Shown here: one piece after another, positions 36,230 to 45,800 of the stretch
Numbering within the stretch: the first letter of the stretch is position 1
Layout: every line of letters starts with the position of its first letter
Assembly (NCBI RefSeq): GCF_900460245.1
Contig: NZ_UHIP01000002.1
Coordinates: 496,001 to 560,000, forward strand
DNA: 64,000 bases
Reading direction: 5' to 3'
Origin: Vibrio fluvialis
GTDB lineage: Bacteria; Pseudomonadota; Gammaproteobacteria; Enterobacterales; Vibrionaceae
Position numbers and translations under genes: made by a program
The notes under the pieces: generated by a model
Told to the model about the DNA's origin: nothing
The model's input: the letters and a program-made list of their open reading frames with translations, nothing else
The model's database searches: none

Positions 36230-36597
36230 TGCTCGTCCTCAATATATTGTTTTAACTGCTGCATAAAATCTTCCAGCGACATGTCTATCTGAGTCAGCGT
36301 CGCGGCTATTTGCGGAATCTGCTGCTCGAGAAATTGTTGTCGCTGCTGGGTTTTCAATTGATTCAGTGCGCCACTGGCTACATACATACCTTGTCCACGA
36401 CGCTTTTCTACCAAGCCTTCATCCACCAGCAACTGATAACCTTTCATCACCGTCAGATGATTGATTTTCAGGTCGGCTGATACGGTTCTCACCGATGGAA
36501 GCGGCTCACCTTCAGGCCAGATACCTTGTAGAATCTGCTCGGTGATCTTGTCCGCCAGTTGGCGAAAAATCGGTTGGTTGTCCTGCCATTCTGTCAC
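36226..36597 (-). CDS. GntR-family (YtrA-type) repressor
   Basis: A 123-residue regulator. The GntR winged helix (about 11-78, QLADKITEQILQGIWPEGEPLPSVRTVSADLKINHLTVMKGYQLL, shown only as landmark segments QLADKI and LPSVRTV) is followed by a short C-terminal helical tail, the YtrA subfamily layout. These repress an ABC operon that they head and often respond to cell-envelope antibiotics. Here it is the first gene before the ATPase and permease. A clear inverted repeat lies 18 bases upstream of its start. Confidence 0.9.
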   Translation of the reverse strand: MTEWQDNQPIFRQLADKITEQILQGIWPEGEPLPSVRTVSADLKINHLTVMKGYQLLVDEGLVEKRRGQGMYVASGALNQLKTQQRQQFLEQQIPQIAATLTQIDMSLEDFMQQLKQYIEDEQ

Positions 36598-36614
36598 TGC
36601 ACATTACCGATATG

Positions 36615-36636
36615 GTGTTATACATGTATATAACAC
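36615..36636. promoter_or_regulatory. Candidate GntR (YtrA-type) operator
   Basis: Arms GTGTTATA/TATAACAC separated by CATGTA, 18-39 bp upstream of the GntR start. This is the expected place and symmetry for autorepression. Confidence 0.65.
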
Positions 36637-36683
36637 TAAACTTGAAAACGAATTTTCGCAACTCTCTTTTTCGCACAGAAAAG

Positions 36684-36711
36684 AAAAAGGCCCCGCCGAA
36701 GCGAAGCCTTT
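36684..36711 (-). terminator. Intrinsic terminator of the chitinase gene
   Basis: Imperfect stem AAAGGCTTCGC/GCGGGGCCTTT on the minus strand, followed by TTTCTTTTC. Confidence 0.65.
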
Positions 36712-36731
36712 AGAACAAATGACATACTTAA

Positions 36732-39281
36732 TCAGTTGGTTGAACAGTCTGCCGGGCCGACCAGTTGCCACACTCCCCACTCACCCGATTGATCAGGTGA
36801 TGCTTCGTTGGGGTTTACGTACCACTTGTTTGACCACAGTTGTCCTTGCCACGCAACAATGGTACCCGGTGATGCATAAGTTTGGCTTGCATCCCACAAG
36901 TTGTCACAGGTTTCACCACCACTTGAGGTCTTGAGAACGACGACATTGGTGCTGGCCGAAGCGCTCGCCTGGCCATCACTCACGCTCACAGTGAAGCTCA
37001 ACGTGGTATCTTGCGAGTACTCAGGCGCCACGAAAGTGACGGTGCTGCCGGTTACCGTCGCGTTCAGACCTGCAGGTACATTCCAGTTGAAAGTCAGAGT
37101 GTCGAGATCCGCATCGCTCGAAGCGGAAGCATCAACCACCACCGTTTCACCTGCGTTCACCTGCGCCGGAGCGCTTACCGCAGCCACTGGTGCGCTGTTC
37201 TCATTGCCGCCCGCCGGTTTCACAGTCACAGTCACATTGGCCGATGCGCTTGCGCCGTCGTTATCCGTCACAGTCAACTTAAAGGTCAGCGCTTGTTCGC
37301 TGGTCACTTCCTGCGCAGTAAAGCTTGCCTGAGCCGCATTGGCATTGCTCAGCGTTACCGCTGCACCTGATGTTTGCTCCCACAGGTAGCTGGCAATCGT
37401 GCCGTCGCTGTCTTTCGACGCGCTGCCATCCAGAGTCACGCTTACCGGACCTGTCACCGTCTGAGCAGCGCCTGCATTGGCCGTTGGTGCACGATTCGCA
37501 GGCGGAGTAGTTCCGCCAGCTAACCCTTCATGCATCGCATTCAGAATGTCGCCGTTGTCAGCATCGATTTCCCACGAGAACAGACCAGCCAAGCCGAGGC
37601 TACGTGCATACGCACCTTTGGCTTTCACTGAACGGTCATCATCAAAGGTAATCAACTGACCAGAGGTGCGGTTCCATACCCAAGGCGCTTCTGCCTGAGC
37701 ATCGTAGCCGTACTCAAAACCATTGATACCTGTATTATCCGCGCCCAACATGTTGGCTTTAATGCCTTTGTAGTCAATGACACCCGCTTCCCATACGCCT
37801 TGCGCCGTCGAGCCGGTCAGTTTGCCATTACCAACACCCGTCATCGGATCGGTTGGATCCGTCAGACTTGACGGCATCACACCGTCCCAGCCACGGCCGT
37901 ACATCGCCGTACCCAGTACCAGTTTGTTGGCTGGGACACCTTGAGCCAGCAGAAGCTGAATACCACGGTCAGCGGTATAGGCCGGGCCTTTGTATGGTTC
38001 GCCATTTTCATCAACGCCCGTGCCATCACACTGCCCCGGACGCATGAATGTGCCACAGTTCAGCGCGGTCTGGTGACCGAGTACGTTGTTCCAACCGCCG
38101 TAAAAGTCATAAGTCATGGCAAAGATGTAGTCCATGTACTGCACCGCATCGGCGTAGTTCACGTCTTCAATCTTGTCGTAGCCGACACCAATGGCAGAAG
38201 TCAGCTCGTAAGTGCGGCCTGTTTCCGCTTCCAGATCATTCAACATGGTACGCAGCTCTTGCATCAGAGCAACGTAAGCCGGGCCATCGTTCACTGGATC
38301 ACCAAGGTTTGGCGCCGCGCCGTCACCGCCCGGGAATTCCCAGTCAATGTCTACACCATCAAAGAATTTCCAGGTTTTGAGGAAACGCTTCACCGATGCA
38401 ACGAACGTGTCACGATTGGCTTTGGTGGTGAAATCAAAGAATGGGTCAGAAAGCGTCCAGCCACCGACAGAAGGAATGATCTTGAGATCCGGATAGCGCT
38501 GCTTCAGTGCCATCATCATGGCGTAGTTGCCCTTGATCGGAGAACTGTACTCATGACCTGCCTGCGGGAAGCTTTTCTGATATGCAGCCCAAGGGTCATG
38601 AATCACTACCTCATAATCTGGCACACCCTGACATGCGGTCATCAGTGCATTGTAGCTGTTGCCACCGACTGATTTTACCGACTCGTTCGGACCACAGATC
38701 GGGATAAATCCATACAGAATGTGTGTTAAGTTTTGCGCTGGAAGGTTATCCACGGTGTAGTTACGGCCATAAATGCCCCATTCAACAAAATAGGTCCCCA
38801 CCACAGTATTCGCATCGGTGGTGTAAGTTTTGTTGTTCGGATCCACATTCATGGTCAGTGGTTTGAGATGCGAACCATCGGTATCCGCGAGGGTCAGCTC
38901 AGCGGGTGCACTTTTGCTACAACCGGTGTCGTCACATGCGGCCACTTCCAGCGTATACAAACCACCTTTGCTGTAAGTGAAGTTGGCCGTCGTCTGACTG
39001 CCAGAAATCGGGCCGGAAGCCACTTCCTGACCGTCAAAATAAATTTTGTAAGTGTTGCCCGTTTCACCACTCCACTGGTTAAACGTAATGGAGATTGGCG
39101 CTTCGTCGTGGTATTTCACCATCTGGTTGTAGCCAGCGGTGGTTTCCATCGCGAGCTCAATTTTTGAAAATTGCAGATTGTTCGACCCGTAGACATCAAT
39201 ACTTGGTGCCGCCGGAGCCGCTAAGGCCGTTCCAGACAGAGCCAGCGCAATACTTGCGGCGCACAGAGTAATACGATTCAT
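36732..39281 (-). CDS. chiA2: Secreted GH18 chitinase, ChiA2-like
   Basis: An 849-residue extracellular chitinase. Signal peptide (1-22, ending ALAAPA); ChiA N-terminal FnIII-like domain (about 23-135); GH18 barrel (about 160-590) with catalytic DGVDIDWEFPG (Glu about residue 314) and a chitin-insertion region; two PKD/Ig-like repeats (about 600-785, the first with GSASKDSDGTIASYLWEQ); and a C-terminal CBM5/12 chitin-binding module (CDNLWDASQTYASPGTIVAW). Size, order and location match V. cholerae VCA0027 (ChiA2), as recalled. It degrades chitin outside the cell. The two PKD-like repeats differ from each other. Monocistronic. Confidence 0.92.
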   Translation of the reverse strand: MNRITLCAASIALALSGTALAAPAAPSIDVYGSNNLQFSKIELAMETTAGYNQMVKYHDEAPISITFNQWSGETGNTYKIYFDGQEVASGPISGSQTTANFTYSKGGLYTLEVAACDDTGCSKSAPAELTLADTDGSHLKPLTMNVDPNNKTYTTDANTVVGTYFVEWGIYGRNYTVDNLPAQNLTHILYGFIPICGPNESVKSVGGNSYNALMTACQGVPDYEVVIHDPWAAYQKSFPQAGHEYSSPIKGNYAMMMALKQRYPDLKIIPSVGGWTLSDPFFDFTTKANRDTFVASVKRFLKTWKFFDGVDIDWEFPGGDGAAPNLGDPVNDGPAYVALMQELRTMLNDLEAETGRTYELTSAIGVGYDKIEDVNYADAVQYMDYIFAMTYDFYGGWNNVLGHQTALNCGTFMRPGQCDGTGVDENGEPYKGPAYTADRGIQLLLAQGVPANKLVLGTAMYGRGWDGVMPSSLTDPTDPMTGVGNGKLTGSTAQGVWEAGVIDYKGIKANMLGADNTGINGFEYGYDAQAEAPWVWNRTSGQLITFDDDRSVKAKGAYARSLGLAGLFSWEIDADNGDILNAMHEGLAGGTTPPANRAPTANAGAAQTVTGPVSVTLDGSASKDSDGTIASYLWEQTSGAAVTLSNANAAQASFTAQEVTSEQALTFKLTVTDNDGASASANVTVTVKPAGGNENSAPVAAVSAPAQVNAGETVVVDASASSDADLDTLTFNWNVPAGLNATVTGSTVTFVAPEYSQDTTLSFTVSVSDGQASASASTNVVVLKTSSGGETCDNLWDASQTYASPGTIVAWQGQLWSNKWYVNPNEASPDQSGEWGVWQLVGPADCSTN

Positions 39282-39599
39282 ATCTATTTCTCTCGTTCCT
39301 TGCAGATTGTACTCAACATGAGTTGGCTGCTCTTCAGTAAGGCTTTGAAGAACATCGGCTTCAGTATTTGGGAGACTTTATTTTTTTGAAAAAAAATTAA
39401 AACGCTTTTCGAGTCACAACGAGCATTTTGTGGCGAAAATTCACCGTGTTACATAGCAAATTCTACTCTAAGCCAAGAATTCAGAATCTTTACAAAGTCA
39501 GGAAGGCAAAATTATTTTTTTGAGCTAATGAAGTTCTTTACAAGATACCAAAAACAAAAAAGCCCTCTAAAAAGAGGGCATTAGTGTAAGAACTATCAA
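39282..39599. other. Intergenic region upstream of the chitinase gene
   Basis: About 318 bases with no gene seen. It holds the tnaA terminator at its right end (39555-39579), an A/T-rich tract near 39370-39400 and presumably the chitinase promoter. No operator could be assigned. Confidence 0.45.
39555..39579 (-). terminator. Intrinsic terminator of tnaA
   Basis: Stem GCCCTCT/AGAGGGC, followed on the minus strand by TTTTTTG. Confidence 0.85.
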
Positions 39600-40997
39600 T
39601 TATAACGGGCGAAATTTCGCGGTAAAATGACGCAAAACTGACGGCTCATAGGCAAATTCAAGCCCTTTAAAGCTTGAGGCACGCTTGGTGAGCTCAATAA
39701 TCGCATCAGCAATGTAGTCCATATGATCGTTGGTGTAGACACGGCGCGGAATGGTCAGGCGCATCAGCTCCAGTTCTGCGGGCTTTTGTTCACCCGTTTG
39801 CGGATCGCGCCCCAGCAACAGCGAACCAATCTCAACCGCACGAATGCCCGCTTCGAGGTAGAGCTCGTTACACAGTACTTGCGCCGGGAACTGCTCAGCC
39901 GGAATGTGAGGCAGGATCTTCGCCGCATCAACAAAGACCGCATGGCCACCCGTTGGGTACTGAATTGGAATACCTGCCTCGCGCAGGCGTTCGCCCAGAT
40001 ACGCGACCTGACTGATACGATAATGCAGAAAATCCTCGTTCGCCGCTTCGTACAGACCACGAGCCAGCGCTTCCATATCGCGTCCGGCCATCCCACCGTA
40101 AGTCACAAACCCTTCCATCGGCACACAACGTGTACGCACCGCCTGGAACAGCTCCTCATGGTCACGAATGCAGCAGAGCCCGCCAATATTCACCATCGGG
40201 TCTTTTTTGGCTGACATCGTCAACATATCGCCGTACTGATACATCTCGCGGATGATATCGAGGATCGGCTTGTCCGCATAACCCGCTTCACGTTGCTTAA
40301 TGAAATAGGCGTTCTCACAATAGCGCGCCGAATCGATCACCACCGGAATATCGTGACGAGTGGCAATCTCATACACCGCACGCATGTTCGCCATTGACAC
40401 TGGCTGCCCGCCCGAGCTGTTACACGTGATCGTGGTGATGATGGCGCAGATGTTGTGGGCGCCATACTGATCGATGGTGGTTTGCAGCTTGTCGAGGTCG
40501 AAGTTACCTTTCCAGTCATACGGCGTGGTGGTATCAAACGCTTCCTGAGTCACCACGTTGACTGCTTTGCCGCCATTGAGCTCAATGTGGCCAGCGGTGG
40601 TATCGAAGTGGTAGTTGGAGATAAATACCGGCGTGGTGCCGCCGCGCACCTGGCGCATGCGTTCAATCAGGGCTGGAAACAGAATTTGCTCAGCGCCGCG
40701 TCCCTGATGCGCCGGAACGGTCAGCTTGTAACCGAAGAAGTGTTCAACCGCCGCACACAGGTTGTAATAGTTACGACTGCCCGCGTAGGACTCGTCACCA
40801 AGCATCAGACCCGCCCACTGGTTATCACTCATGGCGCCAGTACCGGAGTCGGTCAGCAGATCGATATAAACATCTTCACTGCGCAGCAAAAAAGGGTTGA
40901 AGCCCGCTTCTTGTAGTGCGTGCTCGCGATCGGCCAGAGTCGTCATTTTAATCGGTTCCACCATCTTAATGCGGAACGGTTCAGGAATACGTTTCAT
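39600..40997 (-). CDS. tnaA: Tryptophanase (PLP beta-eliminating lyase)
   Basis: A 465-residue PLP enzyme of the tryptophanase/tyrosine phenol-lyase family; PLP Lys is in [13 protein letters not shown]. Several segments resemble tyrosine phenol-lyase ([28 protein letters not shown]). However, the two positions that decide specificity are tryptophanase-like: [13 protein letters not shown] carries Ile where tyrosine phenol-lyase has its phenol-binding Arg, and LRHFTAKF carries the tryptophanase His. So the likely reaction is tryptophan to indole, pyruvate and ammonia. A TnaC-like leader peptide upstream supports this. ATG 40997 has AAGG nine bases upstream. No tryptophan permease gene follows. 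Confidence 0.85.
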   Translation of the reverse strand: MKRIPEPFRIKMVEPIKMTTLADREHALQEAGFNPFLLRSEDVYIDLLTDSGTGAMSDNQWAGLMLGDESYAGSRNYYNLCAAVEHFFGYKLTVPAHQGRGAEQILFPALIERMRQVRGGTTPVFISNYHFDTTAGHIELNGGKAVNVVTQEAFDTTTPYDWKGNFDLDKLQTTIDQYGAHNICAIITTITCNSSGGQPVSMANMRAVYEIATRHDIPVVIDSARYCENAYFIKQREAGYADKPILDIIREMYQYGDMLTMSAKKDPMVNIGGLCCIRDHEELFQAVRTRCVPMEGFVTYGGMAGRDMEALARGLYEAANEDFLHYRISQVAYLGERLREAGIPIQYPTGGHAVFVDAAKILPHIPAEQFPAQVLCNELYLEAGIRAVEIGSLLLGRDPQTGEQKPAELELMRLTIPRRVYTNDHMDYIADAIIELTKRASSFKGLEFAYEPSVLRHFTAKFRPL

Positions 40998-41084
40998 GCT
41001 TAAATACCTTTATCGCTTCGCCCGCGCAGATAAACGCGCAGACAAAGTTCAATTGATTGGGATGCCGTCACAGCGGCAGAAGAA

Positions 41085-41103
41085 AAAAGCCCGTTCGATG
41101 GGC
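41085..41103 (-). terminator. Weak terminator-like hairpin in the tna leader
   Basis: On the minus strand GCCC-ATCGAAC-GGGC is followed by TTTTTTC, starting eight bases after the tnaC stop. The stem is only four base pairs, so it is weak. A ribosome stalled at the tnaC stop would cover part of it. Confidence 0.4.
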
Positions 41104-41110
41104 AAGGAAT

Positions 41111-41212
41111 TTAAGCGAGAGAGGAGGTTTTGCTGAGCAGAGACAAGCAGTAATCGAGGTTATACCAAGACGACAACACTAACTTAATGTCGTGCGTTGC
41201 GTTGAAGTCCAT
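41111..41212 (-). CDS. tnaC: TnaC-like tryptophan-sensing leader peptide
   Basis: A 33-residue frame, 113 bases upstream of tnaA, with GGAG eight bases before its ATG. It holds a single Trp in SSWYNLDYCL. The W-Y-N-L-D spacing matches W-F-N-I-D of E. coli TnaC (Trp12, Asp16), the core that makes the ribosome stall when free tryptophan is bound. The hydrophobic residue three after Asp is also kept (Leu for Ile19). Unlike E. coli TnaC, there is no terminal proline and the peptide continues to SSLA before UAA. It should control tnaA by tryptophan-induced antitermination. Confidence 0.75.
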   Translation of the reverse strand: MDFNATHDIKLVLSSWYNLDYCLSLLSKTSSLA

Positions 41213-41237
41213 CGCGTCATCTCCGGTTGCTGAGTCA

Positions 41238-41250
41238 TGAAATCACTATA
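41238..41250 (-). promoter_or_regulatory. Possible -10 element of the tna operon
   Basis: Minus strand TATAGT at 41250-41245 would start transcription near 41238, about 26 bases before tnaC. No clear -35 is seen, as expected if activation depends on CRP; TGTGA-type half-sites occur further upstream (41290-41320). Tentative. Confidence 0.3.
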
Positions 41251-41448
41251 GTGCAGCGGTTTAGCGTTTGGCTTGCATCTCTTTCATACTTTGCCGGACT
41301 GCTCACATCTTCATCATCACAGTAAGTGAAATGACGTGTTAAGTTTTGATGAAATTCACGACTCCGTAACCATGAAAACTTGCAATTCTCAGCCACAATC
41401 GGCACCCTCTCATGACACTACGCGCAAGCGGTTAAAAGGATAAAACTA

Positions 41449-42072
41449 ATGAATGTAATCAAACCTTTATCATGTTTTTTGGCTATTGTTTTCAGTGCTT
41501 CTGCTGCAGCGACCGTTACTTTGGACGTGCCTGATACTATTGATCTTTTGGTCGTCAATGGTGGCAAACCGAATACTTCCGGTGGCTTTTTTGCATCATC
41601 GAAAAAGGTTGAAATGGAAGATGGTCAGCAACAAATCGTGTTTCGCTACCACCCTTATTTCACTCAAGGTAATGACCGTGTTGGTGTAGAAAGCGACGTA
41701 GTCATTGCCAAGTTCAATGCCGCGGATCAATCCATTTCATTCGACATGCCGGAGTTTCGCAATGCTGCGGATGCCGAGCGCAGCATCAAATCGATGGAAT
41801 GGACTTTACGAGATCAACAAGGTACCGCCATTGAGATGAAGCAGGATCGCCTGATCAAAGAAGGCATGCAAATTGGCCGCGATTACAAGCAAGAAACGCT
41901 GGAATACAACATGACTGGCGGCCCGGCAGCGATCACCACTCAGTATGTCAAACCGACATCAGCAAACGGCAGCACCAGCGACACCACCGCCGAAGAGATG
42001 CTGCATTTCTGGTACGGTAAAGCCGACGCGCAAACCAAAGCCCGCTTCAAACAGTATGTGAATCAGCAATAA
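41449..42072 (+). CDS. DUF2057 (YccT-like) exported protein
   Basis: A 207-residue protein with a signal peptide (MNVIKPLSCFLAIVFSASAAA) and the DUF2057 domain: VTLDVPDTIDLLVVNG, then QQIVFRYHPYF and a C-terminal MLHFWYGKADAQTKARFKQYV. E. coli YccT (CsgI) of this family inhibits curli assembly; vibrios lack that curli system, so the role here is unknown. It is probably periplasmic. Good ribosome site (AAAAGGAT). Divergent from the tna leader, followed by a strong terminator. Confidence 0.85.
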   Translation: MNVIKPLSCFLAIVFSASAAATVTLDVPDTIDLLVVNGGKPNTSGGFFASSKKVEMEDGQQQIVFRYHPYFTQGNDRVGVESDVVIAKFNAADQSISFDMPEFRNAADAERSIKSMEWTLRDQQGTAIEMKQDRLIKEGMQIGRDYKQETLEYNMTGGPAAITTQYVKPTSANGSTSDTTAEEMLHFWYGKADAQTKARFKQYVNQQ

Positions 42073-42094
42073 GCTGGTCACGCATCATTCGATA

Positions 42095-42125
42095 CGATTC
42101 GGGCTCCTAATAGGAGCCCGAATCG
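42095..42125. terminator. Hairpin between DUF2057 and HD-GYP genes
   Basis: Perfect 13-bp arms CGATTCGGGCTCC/GGAGCCCGAATCG around TAATA. T-runs are short, but its position between convergent genes suggests a terminator. Confidence 0.65.
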
Positions 42126-42129
42126 TTGG

Positions 42130-43407
42130 TTACATCACTTGTGATTGCATCACGATGTCATCATCCACCGACAACTGATAACAGTAATCCGCGTGCTGAG
42201 TCAGACAATCAAAAATCTCCCGGTCCAGCTGGTTGGCGTCAACCATTTCCCCGACAATCTGTAGTGCCTGCTGCAAGGTAATGCCTTCCCGATAAGGGCG
42301 CGACTGCGTCAGCGCCTGAAACACATCCGAAAGCGCAACAATACGGCTCGGCCGATCCAATTCTTGCGCGATTTTGCCCAGCGGATAACCCGAGCCATCG
42401 AGACGCTCATGGTGATTTGATGCCCATTCATTAATCAGCGGTGAAGTAATTATGCCTTGCAGAATGAAGCGAGTATCCGTTGCATGACGTTTGATGCAGG
42501 TGTACTCCTCCGCCGTCAGCTTGCCGGGCTTGTGTAACACCACATCCGGCGTACACAACTTGCCGATATCGTGCACCAAACCAGCAAGATAAAGCATTTT
42601 CTGCATTTTGGGTGAATAGGCGAGCTGTTTAGCAAGGTACTTCGAGAGCTGCGCAACTTTGAGCGAATGTTGAAAGGTAAACGTACTTTTGGCGTCGACC
42701 ACTTTGGCAAACAGCTCTGCAATGGCGATGGTTTCATCCAGACCGATATTGCTGGAAAAGAAAGGCACCGAATCGAGATGCATCATCTTGGCCTCGATAT
42801 GGCGTGGGTTCATTGAGAACCAGAAATCATCGTTATCCACCAGCTCCGTCATATGTTGCACCATATTCGCTTCAAACACCGTACCGGAATGCTGCTGCAG
42901 TTGATGCGCGATGGACAATTTGGCCTCGGCGTTTAAGTTACCAAACTTATCCTTGGGTTGATGGCGATAGAGGTGATCAACACGGTTCACCAGACAGATG
43001 AGCGTTGCCAGCTCCTTGTCGGCATCTGCGATCGGTAAATGTTGCAACTCACTCCACGGCGTATGGTGATAAAGAACCGGTGTGGCAAAACACGAAAGCG
43101 GCGCGCATTCCAGCAGCAGCTTGTAGCCTTTTTCACAATGACGGGCAAAACTGCCGCTTTGAAGGGGAAAGATCAACGGCATTGAAGCCGAGGACTGAGT
43201 GGAGCCGCAGTCATGCACCAGACCTGTAGAAAAAGCCAATTGCGCTTGTTCTTCATCCCAGCCCATTAACCGCGCGCACCGATAAGCCATATAACCTACC
43301 CGATGGCTATGATGAAGTTCATCGAACCCCACCGCATCCAATGCTTGGGCGATGCCCAATAATACCCGACGCAAGTCGACGCTGACGTCTTCAGCATGCA
43401 ATTCCAT
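42130..43407 (-). CDS. HD-GYP cyclic-di-GMP phosphodiesterase with two HD domains
   Basis: A 425-residue cytoplasmic protein. The N-terminal HD domain (about 20-190, with HSHRVGYMA and LVHDCGS) is followed by a canonical HD-GYP domain (about 220-420). The latter shows LVHDIGKLCTPD, HAT, NHHERLDGSGYPLG and LSDVFQALTQSRPYREG, all metal and GYP residues intact. Such proteins hydrolyse c-di-GMP to pGpG or GMP. No receiver or sensor domain precedes it. The start is uncertain: ATG 43407 and GTG 43422 are both in frame, and neither has a good ribosome site. Confidence 0.85.
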   Translation of the reverse strand: MELHAEDVSVDLRRVLLGIAQALDAVGFDELHHSHRVGYMAYRCARLMGWDEEQAQLAFSTGLVHDCGSTQSSASMPLIFPLQSGSFARHCEKGYKLLLECAPLSCFATPVLYHHTPWSELQHLPIADADKELATLICLVNRVDHLYRHQPKDKFGNLNAEAKLSIAHQLQQHSGTVFEANMVQHMTELVDNDDFWFSMNPRHIEAKMMHLDSVPFFSSNIGLDETIAIAELFAKVVDAKSTFTFQHSLKVAQLSKYLAKQLAYSPKMQKMLYLAGLVHDIGKLCTPDVVLHKPGKLTAEEYTCIKRHATDTRFILQGIITSPLINEWASNHHERLDGSGYPLGKIAQELDRPSRIVALSDVFQALTQSRPYREGITLQQALQIVGEMVDANQLDREIFDCLTQHADYCYQLSVDDDIVMQSQVM

Positions 43408-43637
43408 ATTGTTAACTGACACTAAAAATTTTTGAATAATTATGTTTCTCGAGATTAATACAAACAGGCAGTTTATTCCTGATTTTTTTTGAGGTTTTTC
43501 TACATAACGTGACGAAAACCATGTGCTACAAGTTTCATTTCAATATAACGTACGAATAAACTTTGAGCGTCGCACGCAAAATGCTACTCTGCGCGGCAAC
43601 ATGCCGGACAAATAACAGACAAAATCAGGTGGTTAGA

Positions 43638-44177
43638 ATGTTTACCCTAATGGTCGATGACGACGTACAGCTGGCACTCATCGAAGAATCGTTTGCCCCT
43701 TTGTATGCCCAAATAGTCGCAAAACAGCAGGCGTATTTGTCACAATGGTTGGCGTGGCCGCCTTATTGTCGCTCAGAGCAGGATTTCCAGCTTTTTATCC
43801 AGAATATGCTGCACGACTATGCCGACGGCAAAGTCGTCGTATGTGCGATGTTTTATCGTGGGGAATTGGTTGGAAACTGCAGCCTGCAAGAGATCAACCG
43901 CGATTTACAGAAAGCCCGCATTGGTTATTGGCTGTCACAAGAACATCAGGGGAAAGGCATTGTCACCCGGGCCGTTTCTCGTTTGATTGACCTTGCATTT
44001 AACGCCTATCAACTGGAGAAAGTTGAACTGGCTGCCGCCAGCGGTAATCTGGCGAGTCAGGCAGTTGCCAAGCGCCTTGGATTTAATCAGGAAGGGATAA
44101 TTACCCGGGCAGAGAATCTGAACGGGCGCGTCGTTGACCATGTGGTGTTTGGACTGACGCGCACCAACGCCGAATAG
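43638..44177 (+). CDS. RimJ/RimL-type GNAT acetyltransferase
   Basis: A 179-residue GNAT protein of the RimJ/RimL type. It shows GNCSLQEINRDLQKARIGYWLSQ, the acetyl-CoA loop HQGKGIVTRAVSRL (about 107-120), then NLASQAVAKRLGFNQEG, which is typical of ribosomal-protein-serine/alanine acetyltransferases. Substrate is probably a protein N-terminus or a small amine. ATG 43638 is chosen (AGGTGG upstream); codons further up look non-coding. It converges with the DASS transporter over a shared terminator. Confidence 0.87.
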   Translation: MFTLMVDDDVQLALIEESFAPLYAQIVAKQQAYLSQWLAWPPYCRSEQDFQLFIQNMLHDYADGKVVVCAMFYRGELVGNCSLQEINRDLQKARIGYWLSQEHQGKGIVTRAVSRLIDLAFNAYQLEKVELAAASGNLASQAVAKRLGFNQEGIITRAENLNGRVVDHVVFGLTRTNAE

Positions 44178-44184
44178 CATCCAT

Positions 44185-44213
44185 AAAAAAGCGGAGCCCA
44201 GCTCCGCCTTTTT
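44185..44213. terminator. Bidirectional intrinsic terminator
   Basis: Stem GCGGAGC/GCTCCGC with A-run and T-run, between the convergent acetyltransferase and DASS transporter genes. Confidence 0.85.
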
Positions 44214-44214
44214 C

Positions 44215-45603
44215 TTATTGCCAGAAGAACATCGCAATAGCAGATAGCAACGCAATACAGGCAATGTTGAGGAACATCCCCACACGCATCATTTCGCTCT
44301 GCTTGATATGACCCGTTGCAAACACAATCGCATTCGGCGGAGTCGCCACTGGCAGCATGAACGCACAGGAAGCCGCAACGGCAATCAACACAGAAAGCAG
44401 TACTGGCGATACGCCAAACGCTTCTGCCACGCTGGCAAAGACCGGGATGAGCAGCGCCGCGCTGGCAGTGTTACTGGCAAACTCCGTCAGGAAAACAACG
44501 AATGCGGCAATCACCAGCACGATGAACAGCAGGCCCAGGTCGGCAATCATCGCACTCAGTTCATTGGCCAGAAACACGCTGGTACCCGTTTGTTTCAGTA
44601 CGTTACTCAAACAAATACCGCCGCCGAACAGTAGCAGCACGCCCCAGTCCGCCGTTTTCTCGATATCTTTCCAGTGCACCACGCGCGCAAAACTCACCAT
44701 GACAATCGCGCCCAACGCAATAATGGTATCGAAACTCTTAAAGCCGCCCAACATTGCGTTGACGGGTTTACTGAAGATCCACAGGAACACAGTCAGACCA
44801 AAAATCGCCAGTGTGACCACTTTACCTTTGTCCCACAGAACTGGCTGACGGTTGAGCTCAAAGTGGCCGCTCAGGTCTGGTTTCAGAACCAGATACAACA
44901 CCAGAATCGCCATCGGCAGCATGATGATTGTGGTAGGCAGACCAAACTTCATCCAATCCGTAAACGACAGACCCACTTCTGCCGCTGCAATGGCGTTTGG
45001 CGGGCTACCCACAACGGTCGCAATACCACCAATACTGGCGCTGTATGCAATGCCAAGCAGCACGAAAACGTAAGTGCTGTGACCACGGTCGTCATCGACT
45101 TTGCTCAGTACACCAAGCACGAGTGGCAACATCATCGCCGCGGTCGCAGTGTTACTGATCCACATAGACAAACCAGCCGTCACGCCAAACAGCATGAACA
45201 CCGCGACACTCATTTTGCCGCGAGCCATGATCAGGACTTTGTCAGCGATCACTTTATCCAGCCCCTGACGGTGCATCGCGGCAGCAAGCGCGAAGCCTCC
45301 CAGGAACAGGAAAATGATCGAGTTAGCAAAATTATTGAGCGCGGCCTGCGTATCAAACACGCCAAACAATACGGCCATGATAGGCACCAGTATTGCCGTT
45401 ACCGTCACGTGCAGTGCTTCGGTCAACCACAGCACAGCGATAAACGCGAGCATGCTGATACCTAAAACGACATTTGGCTCAAATGGCAGGGTATTAAAAA
45501 GGATAAAAAACAGCGCGACATCGGCAAGGATGATCAGGCTGTTGCGGTTAAAAAACCATTCTCGGGTATTGTGGGGTAAAGGGACACTATCATTTCTATT
45601 CAT
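44215..45603 (-). CDS. DASS-family sodium/dicarboxylate symporter, VcINDY-like
   Basis: A 462-residue polytopic transporter. Both substrate-binding SNT motifs are present: [13 protein letters not shown] (about 150) and [13 protein letters not shown] (about 376), with the paired [15 protein letters not shown] near the C-terminus. Length and neighbourhood match V. cholerae VcINDY (VCA0025, recalled), which imports succinate and other C4 dicarboxylates with Na+. A start with AAGGAAG upstream (45603) fits. It is monocistronic; the 197 bases upstream hold no gene that I can see. Confidence 0.92.
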   Translation of the reverse strand: MNRNDSVPLPHNTREWFFNRNSLIILADVALFFILFNTLPFEPNVVLGISMLAFIAVLWLTEALHVTVTAILVPIMAVLFGVFDTQAALNNFANSIIFLFLGGFALAAAMHRQGLDKVIADKVLIMARGKMSVAVFMLFGVTAGLSMWISNTATAAMMLPLVLGVLSKVDDDRGHSTYVFVLLGIAYSASIGGIATVVGSPPNAIAAAEVGLSFTDWMKFGLPTTIIMLPMAILVLYLVLKPDLSGHFELNRQPVLWDKGKVVTLAIFGLTVFLWIFSKPVNAMLGGFKSFDTIIALGAIVMVSFARVVHWKDIEKTADWGVLLLFGGGICLSNVLKQTGTSVFLANELSAMIADLGLLFIVLVIAAFVVFLTEFASNTASAALLIPVFASVAEAFGVSPVLLSVLIAVAASCAFMLPVATPPNAIVFATGHIKQSEMMRVGMFLNIACIALLSAIAMFFWQ

Positions 45604-45800
45604 TATTATTCTTCCTTAAGGAGGCCAATCGGCACTCGCGATCATCACACAGATTCAAACGAGGAGATAATAATTATTGCGAAATTGTTAAGCCTATCAA
45701 AACTATCACTTACAATTTAACACATTGAAATAAATAGAAATCCCGACACCATAAATTTTAACAATTTGGAAAAATACGTGCTTCAATTCAAACGATTGAG

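Noticed and set aside
39600..40997. Annotation as tyrosine phenol-lyase
   Set aside because: The overall resemblance is real, but the phenol-binding Arg and Phe positions are Ile and His, as in tryptophanase, and a TnaC-like leader lies upstream.
44674..45465. A 263-codon plus-strand open frame opposite the DASS transporter
   Set aside because: Very His/Gln/Arg-rich, no hydrophobic core, no ribosome site; a shadow of the real membrane-protein gene.
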